A DNA stretch of 64,000 bases from Cristatella mucedo (Eukaryota > Bryozoa > Phylactolaemata > Cristatellidae), in NCBI GenBank assembly GCA_009760855.2, contig WPIO01000004.1, positions 6,764,501 through 6,828,500 on the forward strand, written 5' to 3'. The notes below the pieces were generated by a model, which ran no database searches, had not been told where the DNA came from, and was given only the letters and a program-made list of their open reading frames with translations. The position numbers and the translations under genes were made by a program. Of the stretch, positions 49,568 to 59,333 are shown in pieces (the stretch's first letter is position 1; each line of letters starts with the position of its first letter).

Positions 49568-50359
49568 GTCTAATAATTTCAAGAAGAGATCGCCGGCAAA
49601 TCGAGAACAAAGAAAGCCGAGCAGGTGAGCTCTCGAGAGCAAATCATGCTCAGCAGCAAACGATTCTGCAACACGGGAGCCGCCAATCGCTCAATACCGC
49701 CCCCTCCACGATTTACTAACTCGACCTCACTTACAATATGAGTCAAAGATCAAGGGTCGGCATGGCCCTACCCTGTTTCCTCACATTTGCATGCCCGATC
49801 ATGGTAAGGCACTTGGCTATTTGCAGTAGAGACTTGCAGACACTTTCAACATGCTTAGTTTTCTGAGACTAAGAGATGGAAGGTATTTTCTGACAGTGAT
49901 CCTAGCCGGAAAGATTTCCAGACGTTTGGTTAAGGCGAAAAAGGTGAAGGCTGGCTCACACACCAAGAAACTTTAATCAAGGTCGAACAACTGGCAAACA
50001 AGGAGCTGGTGCTGTAAAAGAATAAATGGACTAGAAATTAGCTCAGATTGGTCGGCAAATACTTGTGAGTAAAGTGCCAGGTGGAGCCACATTGAGGATC
50101 TAGAAAATGATTTATTAGTTTATACACAGCCAGAGATGCTGGAACAGATGCTGAGGTGATGCAGAGTCGTTGTGCTTGATGTCGGATCCTACTAGCTTAA
50201 GTATTTAGCAATCACAAAATTGTACACATAAGAATAATAATGCTACTGCATTTGCATTTCACTCACTTGGAAATGGTTCACTTTCTGGGCAGTCCATTTA
50301 ACCTGATAAGAAAACACGCTCGTAGCGTATATTGGATGCATGCTAACTAACAACTTGCA

Positions 50360-50450
50360 CAACATGGTTGGAGGTGAAATGAGTAGAGTCGTGGTTAGTG
50401 GTAGCATGCATGGTGTCACAGCAAATAAGCAAACAATAGCCGAATCACAT
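50360..50450 (-). mobile_element. LINE A 3' UTR fragment
   Basis: CATGGTTGGAGGTGAAATGA and GTGGTTAGTGGTAGCATGCA match the family A 3' UTR read on minus. It abuts the plus-oriented copy that starts about 50452. Confidence 0.65.
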
Positions 50451-50451
50451 G

Positions 50452-50738
50452 GAACCCACTCCTGACTTCCGTCAGGACACCCCGTAACCTGACCACAAAA
50501 TTTAAAAGAAGTTAAAAACGCGCTTACTTATAACAGCATTTGGTGGGTCCCTGCGGTGTGTTCTTTGTGTGCACATGCTTGCATGCACTGCTGCATGCTA
50601 CCGCTAACCATGTTATTCATGTTGTTTATCAAGCATGATATATGATCACCATTTGATTGTGTTTCCTTTGCAGCAAATGTAAAGCGCTCAAAAAGATATT
50701 GAGTTTTTTGAGGTATTTATTAAGTGCACTATTATTAT
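50452..50738 (+). mobile_element. LINE A 3' end
   Basis: CCCACTCCTGACTTCCGTCA and AACAGCATTTGGTGGGTCCC, then the UTR, TTTGCAGCAAATGTAAAGCG, a diverged stem-loop and ATTATTATTTTG. Confidence 0.75.
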
Positions 50739-50754
50739 TTTGTATTTTAAAAAT

Positions 50755-51160
50755 ATTCGGCGATACCAGTGTGCGTTTGTAGCTTATTTTTTAACGTCCT
50801 CAAGTCAGGGGATGTCGCGTCGTCAGTCATGAGTGAGTTGCGGGCACTGTAAGCTTGCGAGCCGAAGGCAAGGTCTCCAAAAGATTTGAGATTTGTACAA
50901 GATGTAGCTAAACATTTAGTTTCCGAAAAGCGGGTGGAACAATGCTTATCCTAGTGGGGAAGTCGATCTGATTGGTAGGCTGGAGCCAAAGTATGGAGGG
51001 ACCTAAAAATAAGTGACAAATGTTGGAATCGGTGCGCTTCTTCACTAGAAAAAACCAGTGCCTGTTGGCAAGAAGTGGTCAATGTTATGTAGATGGAATT
51101 GGGCCGACTTGACTTGGAGCTAATGCGGTCGACTAATGAAGGTGACTTAGGAACAGCACA
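50755..51160 (-). mobile_element. LINE A coding relic, inverted
   Basis: Minus-oriented match to the same coding region: CTCAAGTCAGGGGATGTCGC, GGTCTCCAAAAGATTTGAGA, CTGATTGGTAGGCTGGAGCC and GCAAGAAGTGG. Frames are broken. Confidence 0.75.
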
Positions 51161-52279
51161 CCAAGGTTTCTAGCAGATGAAACTGAAGATATGGTAGCAG
51201 AGCCGATTTTTATTGGTAGCCCTTTTTATTTCTGAATCGCGCTTCATTTTTTCCGGAGTGAGGACGATAGTTTTACCATCATACAATTCAGTATGTCTGC
51301 CACGCTCCATTTTCGTATGTCATCGGTACATGCAGCAAAGGAGTTGATAGAATTCAAGACATATGCGGGCTGGGAGAGGTCAAAGCAAAGGCACAAAGCT
51401 GGGTCACTCTGCATAGAAGTGAAATCATAGTTTGTGCTTGGCAATCACCTTGGCAACAGCGAGAGTGCAAACCGTGAAACCAATCAACCAAGCATGAAAC
51501 CCGGGGAACCCGGTACTTCAGATATTTCTAGAATACTCCTCGTTTGTTTGTGGCAATTCTCTGCAGCAATATCTTTCAGAGATACGACCTTAACCATGTC
51601 AGTGCTGTGCCAGTGAAGCTCATCAGGGATTAGAGGCCACCGAAATATCGAGCAAGCAAGAAAAGCAGAAAGCTTCCAAGTCTAAGTCTGCACTCCTAAG
51701 AAAGTCGCTTTACACAGAAAAAAACGTGACACTGTGACGTGATCAGCTCTAAAACAAAGAAAAACTTACTAGCTAGGTTTTAAGTGTTATAGAGGTGCAG
51801 ATATTGGTGGATATTTAACTGGCACTACTTGTAGCACTTTGAGAGAACCAGTGAGCGTTTAGATTCCCAACGTCTGTGGTTTGGAATGCTTTGGGTACGA
51901 TTGGTATACTTTATCAGAAGAACGAGTTAGTGTACTACAAATCTGATACCTGTGCCACAGGCTTCTCTGCCTAATATCTCGCAATGCTGTATTGTGCAAG
52001 GGCTTTGAAGGAACTCCTTTCTCTTGATCAACAACTGATAAAAAGTGTGGTTAGAATAAGAAATTTTGACATTCCACAATAATAGGGGCAATATTAAGTA
52101 TTAGTTTCAGAGTGTCACGAGGAAACGTAATAATTTCTTTCTAGTAACTTCCTGTATCTTTAAAAGGAATCTTTTAAAATCAGGTAATCTTTACATGTAC
52201 AGTGTTAACACTCGTAATCACAAAATGGACCGTTTTCACTAACGGAATAAATGCCGTGCCGAACAGGCGGTGCTTAAAC

Positions 52280-53225
52280 TTCTCTATGTAATGTAATGTA
52301 TCTCCGTCAGTAACTCCACAAAGTCATAAAGACCATGTGGGAGTTACGCAGAAGAGTTTTGTATAGCACACTCTCAGCCTAAGCGGCTTTCGGTACGCAT
52401 TCGGTACCCAACAGACTTCGTCTCAAGCAACAAAGAGAAAGTGGGAAGCATAGCAGAGTGAGGAGAGCAGTTGAGGTAGTGAGTAGCATAGAAGTAGCAG
52501 CTCAGGACCGCTGAAAAAGATGTGCCATAGTCGGCAGTTGGAGAGTAGATGTCGTTGCGTAAGAATTGTGGAAGCGAGTTCCACAGTCTAGGACCTGCAG
52601 AGCTAAAGCTTCTGTCGCCAACTGTCTTTAAGCGGAGGAATGGGACAGCTAATTTATTGTCCACACAGGACCTGAGGGGGCGAACAGGTTGAAACTGATG
52701 TAGCAGTTCAGCTAGGTACGAAGGAGCCAAGCCGTGGCAGGCCTTGTGGGTCGGCGTAAGAACTTTGCTCCGTATCCTTTGCTCAACCGGCAACCATCCT
52801 AGCTCTTCCAGCAAAGGTGACACGTGCTCAAACCGCTGGGACTTGAAGACCAGCCTTGCAGCCATATTCATAGTCAGCTGTAGTGGCATAATAGCTTTCT
52901 TTGGCTGTCCAGCCAAAAGGGAATTACAATAATCAAGCCGAGACAGAACTAAAGAGCTAGTTAAATTTTTTACAAGCCACTGTGGGAGACAGCTTCTAAT
53001 CTTGGATAGGGATCGGATGTGATGGCTAGCTGTAGAGGCAGTCTTCTGAATGAAGCTTTTGAAATTGAGGCAGCTGTCGAACACGACACCTAGATTACGA
53101 GCACGTGGTGAAGGTCGCACAATAGCATCGCCTATTAGAACAGTAAAGCCTTTTAATCCAGCCACACGCTTAGGGTGTCCTATGAGAAGCAGTTCGGTTT
53201 TATCGTCATTTAATTTCTTTAATCA
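52280..53225 (-). mobile_element. LINE B, 5'-truncated, intact C-terminal frame
   Basis: An open frame of about 280 codons from roughly 53222 to 52374. Blocks in order: KLNDDKTELLLIGHPKRVAG, VRPSPRARNLGVVFDSCLNF, SLVLSRLDYCNSLLAGQPKK, AARLVFKSQRFEHVSPLLEE, LGWLPVEQRIRSKVLT, CHGLAPSYLAELLHQFQP, VGDRSFSSAGPRLWNSLPQF. This is the RT tail and C-terminal domain of CR1/L2-type LINEs. The 3' UTR ends near 52290 in ATTACATTAC. The YADD region and endonuclease are missing through 5' truncation, so the copy cannot mobilise itself. The intact frame indicates recent insertion. Confidence 0.93.
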
Positions 53226-54698
53226 ATATTTTGTAAATACTTCAGGGTCATGGCATGTAGTGACGTTATTCGGGAGCGAGTTTAAGGCATCGAAAGATTG
53301 CGAATCGGAGGCCGCTTGTCTAATAAGGAACTGATGGCACTGAGGCTCTGCTAAATGACTTCAGTCAAGAGAATGGATGCTGTGATACGAAATCCATGGA
53401 GCAAGTGCTTACGATTGATGAACCAAATAAAAGAACGGGATTAACAGCTAACTCTGGACAAGCCTAGTTGTTCATGTGCTTAGTGCAACCACAGTTACCG
53501 TCACCAAGTTTAGGCAAGATGGTTGAAAAAATGTACTCAAAAAAGTAACATGACATCTATCCGTCTATTTATCATCTGCCTGTCTGTTAAGTGTAGAATC
53601 TTAAAAGCGAATCAATCCGACAAACCAACAAAGTCCAGTGCAAGTTGCCTTTCAGTTTACCAGCTTCAGTTCACAATGCTCAACGAGAATGACTCGCTAC
53701 TTCAGTTTTCTTACAAACTAGGAACTCCATCAAGCATTTCAAATGATTTTTTATATTTAAAGGATAAACTTCAAAAGTTAGTGCTTGACCTATTTTTCTG
53801 GACTTTCCACCTATAAAACTCCGGGTTAGATCATTACCTAGCCTACCTTGTAGTGACCTTGCTGGTGGCTTCTTCTCTGGCTTATTCACGTCACCAAGAT
53901 AGAAAAGACCAGACAGTCCACCCTCAAGTTAACAGCGTCCTCGCTAGACTTTCTTAGTATCGGTTTCACAGGACGCAGCGCTCTCGCGTTTCCTGGCAAC
54001 AACTTAATGTGATCTTTCAAGTGTGCCGCGAAAGCACTCACCTTATAAATTTTTTCTCTGTCAAATCCGACTACTTGCAATTAGGGCCTTAAAACCTGTT
54101 TGTTTGCACAATGAATAGGTAAAATGATGTCATGCATAATAATTAAAATAAGCACGCCCTCAGCAATGCGTTTTATCCTTGCCTCTTTAAAAACACTGCA
54201 GTTTGGTCTCTGAATAAAAAGTATCGCTAGAACAAGAAAACTCAAGCAATTTCTGCCCAGTCTCACTACCTTTGTCCTCAATAAAGGCATCAACCTGATG
54301 TAATCAGTGACAGACCGGCACAACACTTGTGGTGAAACATCTGAACCAGCTAATAAGTTCCAGTCGTATTTTCGAGGTAATAATTCCACAGAGACAGCAT
54401 TGCTTAGGTTGTATTAAAAGGTCTTGGTTTTTGGACAATACTAACGTTTCTCTGCAATTTCATTTGATCGTTTGACTTATTGTTCGATACTATTGATATT
54501 CAATTCTTCTTTCGCACCAGTCGCACTCTGCCTTGGCGTTACCTGCAATTTGCTGCAAATATTAAGGCCCTCGGGGATCAGGGTGTTCGTGGCTTTCATC
54601 ACGAGTTCAGAAAACATTTCCGTAGCTCAGCATGAGCTCAGAGTGCAACTAGAGAATTAATTTTGTTAATAATTATCTTTACTGACTAAATATCTTAC

Positions 54699-54791
54699 CT
54701 CATTTCCAGACTCAATTGTATATTCTATTATGTCAACACGATCTGCATCCCTTGCAGAAATCTTAAATATGTTGGCTCCATTCGGTCCATT
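54699..54791 (-). CDS. CDH23-like: Cadherin exon 3: EC-B first strands
   Basis: Exon of 93 nt (31 codons, phase 0/0), acceptor CTTGTAG, donor GTAAGA. It encodes NGPNGANIFKISARDADRVD, IIEYTIESGNE. With the PE at the end of exon 2 it completes the PEN motif; ARDAD is the DXD motif. Confidence 0.95.
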
Positions 54792-54984
54792 CTACAAGAG
54801 GAACGACAAGTTAGCATGCAATACCTTAAATTAGTTACCGTGCAATACACTAAATTAGCAGGCCCCGCTAGACAATTAACAGGTTCTATTTCGCAGATTA
54901 AAAATATATACAGATACGTTTGGTTCATTTTGTACTTTACAACGCATTAAACTACTAAAGCAGATATGCATTTAATAAAAAAAT

Positions 54985-55050
54985 ATACAAATAATAATAA
55001 TTCACTTGATAAAGCGCCCTCAGAGAACCTAATCTCTCTCTAGGCGCCTA
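54985..55050 (-). mobile_element. LINE A 3' tail
   Basis: AATAATAATAATTCACTTGA, TAAAGCGCCCTCAGAGAACC, CTCTCTAGGCGCC. Only the stem-loop and tail remain. Confidence 0.8.
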
Positions 55051-55190
55051 TAACACTTAATTGGCATAGTGTCCTACGAGAGCTTAATCTCTATCAAGGC
55101 GCTTCACATATGCTGATGGGTTCAACCCCACGACCTCGGCCAGATCTTGGTCGAGGCCGGCAGATTAGCCACTGCGCCAAACCTGTGATT
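55051..55190 (-). mobile_element. SINE I
   Basis: TGTCCTACGAGAGCTTAATC and AGGCGCTTCACATATGCTGA, then the B-box region GGGTTCAACCCCACGACC and a head ending near TAGCCACTGCGCC. It sits directly against the LINE A tail. Confidence 0.7.
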
Positions 55191-55254
55191 CTACTAAGGA
55201 GCATTTTGACTTTCAACGCTAATCAGATAAAAAAGTAAAATTATTTTACTTTTA

Positions 55255-55345
55255 CAGTCACAAATTGAAAGCACCTAAAGAGAATGAGTTCTCTGAGGCC
55301 GCTTTACCAAGTGTATTGTTATTAATATTATTACTAATAGTAGTA
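55255..55345 (+). mobile_element. LINE A 3' tail
   Basis: AAGCACCTAAAGAGAATGAG, TTCTCTGAGGCCGCTTTACC, AAGTGTATTGTTATTAATAT. Stem-loop and tail only, opposite in orientation to 54985-55050. Confidence 0.75.
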
Positions 55346-55544
55346 GCAATTCCCCTAGAGAACACTGAAGCTATTCAGGCACTTGAATGCTCGCCCCAAA
55401 AGAAACGATGACCAATAGCTGATGAAAAGTAGGATATCCTTCCAGTGCATGCCTGAAAAGATGCAAAAAACACTTACAGTTGCCGGTTTATTGGATTCTA
55501 GAAGCACTACCTCAATCATGCATAGGTAATATAACAATACAACA

Positions 55545-55672
55545 AACTCTTTTTTTGCACCCCAAGATAACTCAATCTCTGTACATGCATCACATATGCC
55601 TCGGGGCTCGAGCCCACGACTTTAACCAGACCTTGGTCGGGGCGAGCACCTAAAACACTGGACCAAAGAAGC
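55545..55672 (-). mobile_element. SINE I
   Basis: GCACCCCAAGATAACTCAAT, then GCCTCGGGGCTCGAGCCCAC (B box on the opposite strand), CTTGGTCGGGGCGAGCACCT and CACTGGACCAAAG. Close to the 20245 copy; the stem-loop arm is partly lost. Confidence 0.75.
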
Positions 55673-56231
55673 TAGGTAAAGCACACTTAAAAAAAAAACA
55701 CAAATCCGCTTGTTGACTTTGGTCAGGCCGCACTATTTTGAGCTCCTAACCATACAAAACATTTAACTCACTCAGGGGAAGGCCAGAGGATATGTAGAAC
55801 GGGTATATTTTTGGCTTCTTTTCGTGAGTCATCACACCACAAAACGACACGGTGCCAGTCAATCTTGAGCTACCAGCTTTAGGGAGAATAGCTGATAAAG
55901 GCACGGTTTTCGACGTATTTAAAGTTTTGTGAGGGCCCAAGTAATCTTCCAGGTGCGTGCATGCAGGTGCGACCGGAGGACTGGAGTGAAACTTGTTCAG
56001 ATCGGTTAGCAGGAGCAAGAGAATGGGGTGAGCCCTAGGTGAGTTCACGGGATCTTGAATATACTTTAAGCTTCTCGATAGGCAGTCAGTGCAGACAAAT
56101 TAGAATTGGTGCAATGCAGCATTTTGACGAGCTAGACATATATATCTAGCTGCTGTGCTTTGCATCGAAAATAGACATGTTAGTGAGCCTGCAGACAAAA
56201 CTAAGCACGATGAGAAATTCTGAAGACTAGT

Positions 56232-56345
56232 TACATAAATTGCCTGAGTGGATAAGTAGATAGAGGTGTGTGCCAGCCAATTGCTGGTCTTTGCAACTCC
56301 CGTCGGACCTCGGTTGGATTGTAATCCTGTGCCCGCCTGATGAAA
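56232..56345 (+). mobile_element. tRNA-like sequence (SINE or tRNA pseudogene)
   Basis: TTGCCTGAGTGGATAAGTAG (A-box-like) and GGTTGGATTGTAATCC (B-box-like) are spaced with a long insert, as in type II tRNAs. The acceptor arms do not obviously pair, and it fits neither SINE I nor SINE II. Confidence 0.4.
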
Positions 56346-56693
56346 ATACTAAATTTAAAATCTTATTGATTTAAGCTTAAGTTAAAACGAGTACAGATGT
56401 TGACATATTTTGCATGCAAATAGAAGACTTGTTCTCGCTTAGATTTCGTTTCTCATTCACCCTTTTGTCATTAGCGCTTCCTTGCGACACGGCGAAGATC
56501 TGCAGCCAAAATAGGCTAAATAGATCCAAGCAACGTGGCTGGCCGCAGTCCCTATACTCACTATTTTAATAGAATTTCTTTATTGCTAGTTAACTGGTGG
56601 CTACATTAAACAGCTTATTAGTTCTACGAGGCATTCTTGAGATTAGGACCGTATTGAGGACGCGTGTGCATCAATACATTGTCAAAATACACG

Positions 56694-56781
56694 CATGCAG
56701 GGTTCAAGTTAATGTCAATCAGCAAGCATGTTTTTTTCATGCAGGGTTCAAGTTAATGTCAATCAGCAAGCATGTTTTTTT
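56694..56781 (+). repeat. 44-bp tandem duplication, two copies
   Basis: Unit starting CATGCAGGGTTCAAGTTAAT and ending GCAAGCATGTTTTTTT, repeated exactly at 56694 and 56738; the second copy has one extra T after it. Confidence 0.95.
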
Positions 56782-58210
56782 TCGAAGTTCGGCCAAAAGA
56801 AGATCTTTCTCTTTTGATTTGACACGGGAAATTGAAGTGCCCAGCCTTCACCCGATCCGAGTTTGCTCACTCTCTCATCAAGAGCAGACTATCTCAACCA
56901 TATTCTCAGTCGCCCACTAGTTCCGTGTTTATCATTTTATTTTATTGTTCTAGTTATATTAATAAGTATGGCCCATCAAAGTAAGCTCGGCCGTTCAAAC
57001 TAGATGAACTAACAAAGGTCTATAGATGTTTTAACTTTAAAATCGTGGATTACAAAGTAGTAATTCTCTGAAATTCTGCAACTAGCCCTAAAAAAAGACT
57101 AGAAAGTCCCTTACTCTCCAATCCAGGAACAAACACGACACTATGCTAATTCAATATTCCGCAAGAAAACAAAGAAAACTACAATGATATGAAATCCTGA
57201 AGCGCTAACTCACAAGCATCCATACACTACTGAGACTGCTTCATCACTTTAATGGCTGTTTAAAAAACCGCTCATATTTTCACTTTATTTTTAAAGTAGA
57301 ACATTAAAAACGAGACCTTAGAAAATGCGAGAGCTAGAAAGCCCACGAAAAGTTACATGGTTCGCTAGTATCCCTAATAATTTAAGAGAGAAAGTCAGTC
57401 CGTGAAGAGGTAGAATGGCGACCAGCACTTTCAGGAGGTACGTGTAATCAACGTGCAATAGACGACACGATACTGTGAATCCGCGAAGCAATCCACAGGA
57501 AACGAGCTCTAGTAGCTTCCGAATGCGAAGATTAAATCCATAAATTTAGTTTAATTAATTGAATGATCCATAAATTGAGTATACACTTGTCTCTCCTGAC
57601 CACAAAAAGCTAAAGGCAGGAGTTCGTGCTGCGACTGATAAGATGTAGAGAGAAAAATAATTCGTACTACCCGGGTATAGCAGGGAATTTCTCGCGGTAA
57701 AAAACGTGGTCAGTTATTGATGTGAAGGAGTGATCGAACCTATGAAATTTGCACAAAAATAGTTTTAAATTAACTCAAACATAACGTAGTGAACAGACGA
57801 GCAAATAATTCTAGGTTCACCGCATACTTTAAAATGTGTAACATAAATCGTATGCTTTAAAATAACCTACTCTTGACTTAAATGCGTTGTAAGATTCTAA
57901 GGTCATATTGAAGGTTGCTATTTTTCGCACTATCTCTATTGGTTGCACGAATTGTAGGAGAACCAGCCAATACCTTTAGATACGTGTTGGCGCGCTTTAC
58001 TTGATACATGAAAACCATGGTGCTGTTTATGAAGCGGAAGTGAAGATATTTGCCAGTTTGTCATATTTCATGTCCAGCAGGCTTTCTATTTTAAAAGGTC
58101 GTCTCGTTTGCATGTATCTAACCCAGGATTGGTATACTATTTATTTTGAATATTCAATCAACATTGCATTGCACTTCATACATTAATGGGTTTAATTAAG
58201 CGTAACTTAC

Positions 58211-58303
58211 TTCTGGAATGCTGGTTATGTAAGGAGTTCCAACAAATTCTGGAAAGTTGTCGTTCACATCTCGCACAGTAATGAAAAAATTTTTCATTGT
58301 TGA
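58211..58303 (-). CDS. CDH23-like: Cadherin exon 2: EC-A/EC-B linker
   Basis: Exon of 93 nt (31 codons, phase 0/0), acceptor TTTTGTAG, donor GTAAGT. It encodes STMKNFFITVRDVNDNFPEF, VGTPYITSIPE. Canonical DVNDN linker and first EC-B strand. Confidence 0.95.
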
Positions 58304-58342
58304 CTACAAAAAAGATGCATCAAGGGCAGTAATTGTAACGAT

Positions 58343-58385
<43 letters not shown>

Positions 58386-58909
58386 CGTGTGTGTGTGTAT
58401 ATTTATTTATATATTTCAACGCACGGAGCTCCCACCTGCCTATTTGATCTTTTCCTGACTGCAATAATTTGCCGTTTCTGCTTCCTTGAAGGGATGCTTC
58501 AGTATCTAGCTTATGTAGCTTCTTACCTTTAAAAAGCGTCAGCTATTTTATGTTTGGCAATCTATTTATAATTTGTTTTTACTAATTTGCATTTAAAGAA
58601 AATCAATGACCTCGGTATTTATATTCACGTATCTAGTTAACTCTTAACTTAAGAGATCTCTCGGCCAGCACGCTCGCCGAAAAAAGCGTCTCCATGTATG
58701 TAGAAAAGATGAAAAGAAAATGTTCTGGTTCCTAGGAGCCTTAAAATTTCCATTCGTTAAGTGAGAGCTTGAACGCATTTTAAGAAGTAGGCATAGGTAG
58801 GTCGCCGATCTGCCTCAGTTTAGAGACTAAACTAATCTGAATTCCCAAAAGGCTTAGACATTCAAAGAATAATTATCATAATTAGAAAACCTTGCGTAGC
58901 TATTCTTAC
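58304..58909 (-). other. Intron 1 of the linked set (606 bp)
   Basis: Phase 0; contains an AT/GT microsatellite (58347-58400). Confidence 0.75.
58347..58400. repeat. (AT)n-(GT)n microsatellite
   Basis: About 34 bp of AT followed by GTGCGTGTGTGTGTGT. Confidence 0.95.
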
Positions 58910-58951
58910 CCTGAGAAAGTTCACGTCATGGCCAACATGAGCGGTCTCAAC
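58910..58951 (-). CDS. CDH23-like: Cadherin exon 1 of the linked set: end of EC-A
   Basis: Small exon of 42 nt (14 codons, phase 0/0), acceptor TCCGTAG, donor GTAAGA. It encodes VETAHVGHDVNFLR, which joined to STMKNFFITVRDVNDN gives the F strand, loop and G strand of an EC repeat. The fit depends on length, phase and position more than on strong motifs. The exon before it, which should carry the LDRE region of EC-A, was not found. Confidence 0.7.
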
Positions 58952-59224
58952 CTACGGAAAACCAATTTCCATTTCCTCTTTGCTGAAAAAGCCCGAAAAC
59001 ACGCTTGCCCTGACGGTTTGACCGCCATTTAATCTAGACGTTAAGTTCGAACCTGCGATCGTTTTTAAGGCGTTTTCTGAGATGCCAGTAAATTGGGAGC
59101 TCAAATTACTACCCAGAACAATATTTGCTTTAATCTTTACGGGGAAAAAAACTTACGGCCTCCATAATTCAGTGTTGGGATGGTTAAGCTGGTAAATACT
59201 GGCTGATCTAAAGTCTATCATGAT

Positions 59225-59333
59225 ATTACTCACCATTCAATTGCATTTACCTTTCCTGCAAATGTAAAGCGCCTAGAGAGAGATTTAGTTCTCCGAGGGT
59301 GCTTTATCGAGTGCATTATTGTTATTATTATTA
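59225..59333 (+). mobile_element. LINE A 3' tail
   Basis: CACCATTCAATTGCATTTAC, TGCAAATGTAAAGCGCCTAG, AGAGAGATTTAGTTCTCCGA, then GCATTATTGTTATTATTATT. Tail-only copy with a well-kept stem-loop. Confidence 0.85.

Larger units (their letters stand above)
48812..54698 (-). other. Intron 3 (5.9 kb)
   Basis: Holds a CT microsatellite (49501-49567), an inverted LINE A group (50360-51160), the best LINE B copy (52280-53225) and a cryptic cadherin-like stretch (53800-54080). 51170-52270 has nothing assignable. Confidence 0.8.
54792..58210 (-). other. Intron 2 (3.4 kb)
   Basis: Phase 0. Contains LINE A tails in opposite orientation (54985-55050, 55255-55345) around a SINE I, a second SINE I, a tRNA-like element (56232-56345) and a 44-bp tandem duplication (56694-56781). 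56800-58200 has no recognised content. Confidence 0.8.

Noticed and set aside
50267-50302. 36-nt splice-bounded segment in intron 3 (VKWTAQKVNHFQ) with GTGAGT donor and ATCAG acceptor
   Set aside because: It keeps frame, but inserting it would split YTIESGNE-GGNFEIDP, a canonical EC junction. Treated as a chance or at most alternative micro-exon.
55746-56048. 100-codon minus frame with a GTGAGT donor near 55765-55770
   Set aside because: Exons 2 and 3 join perfectly across this interval, the composition is not cadherin-like, and no relatives were recognised.
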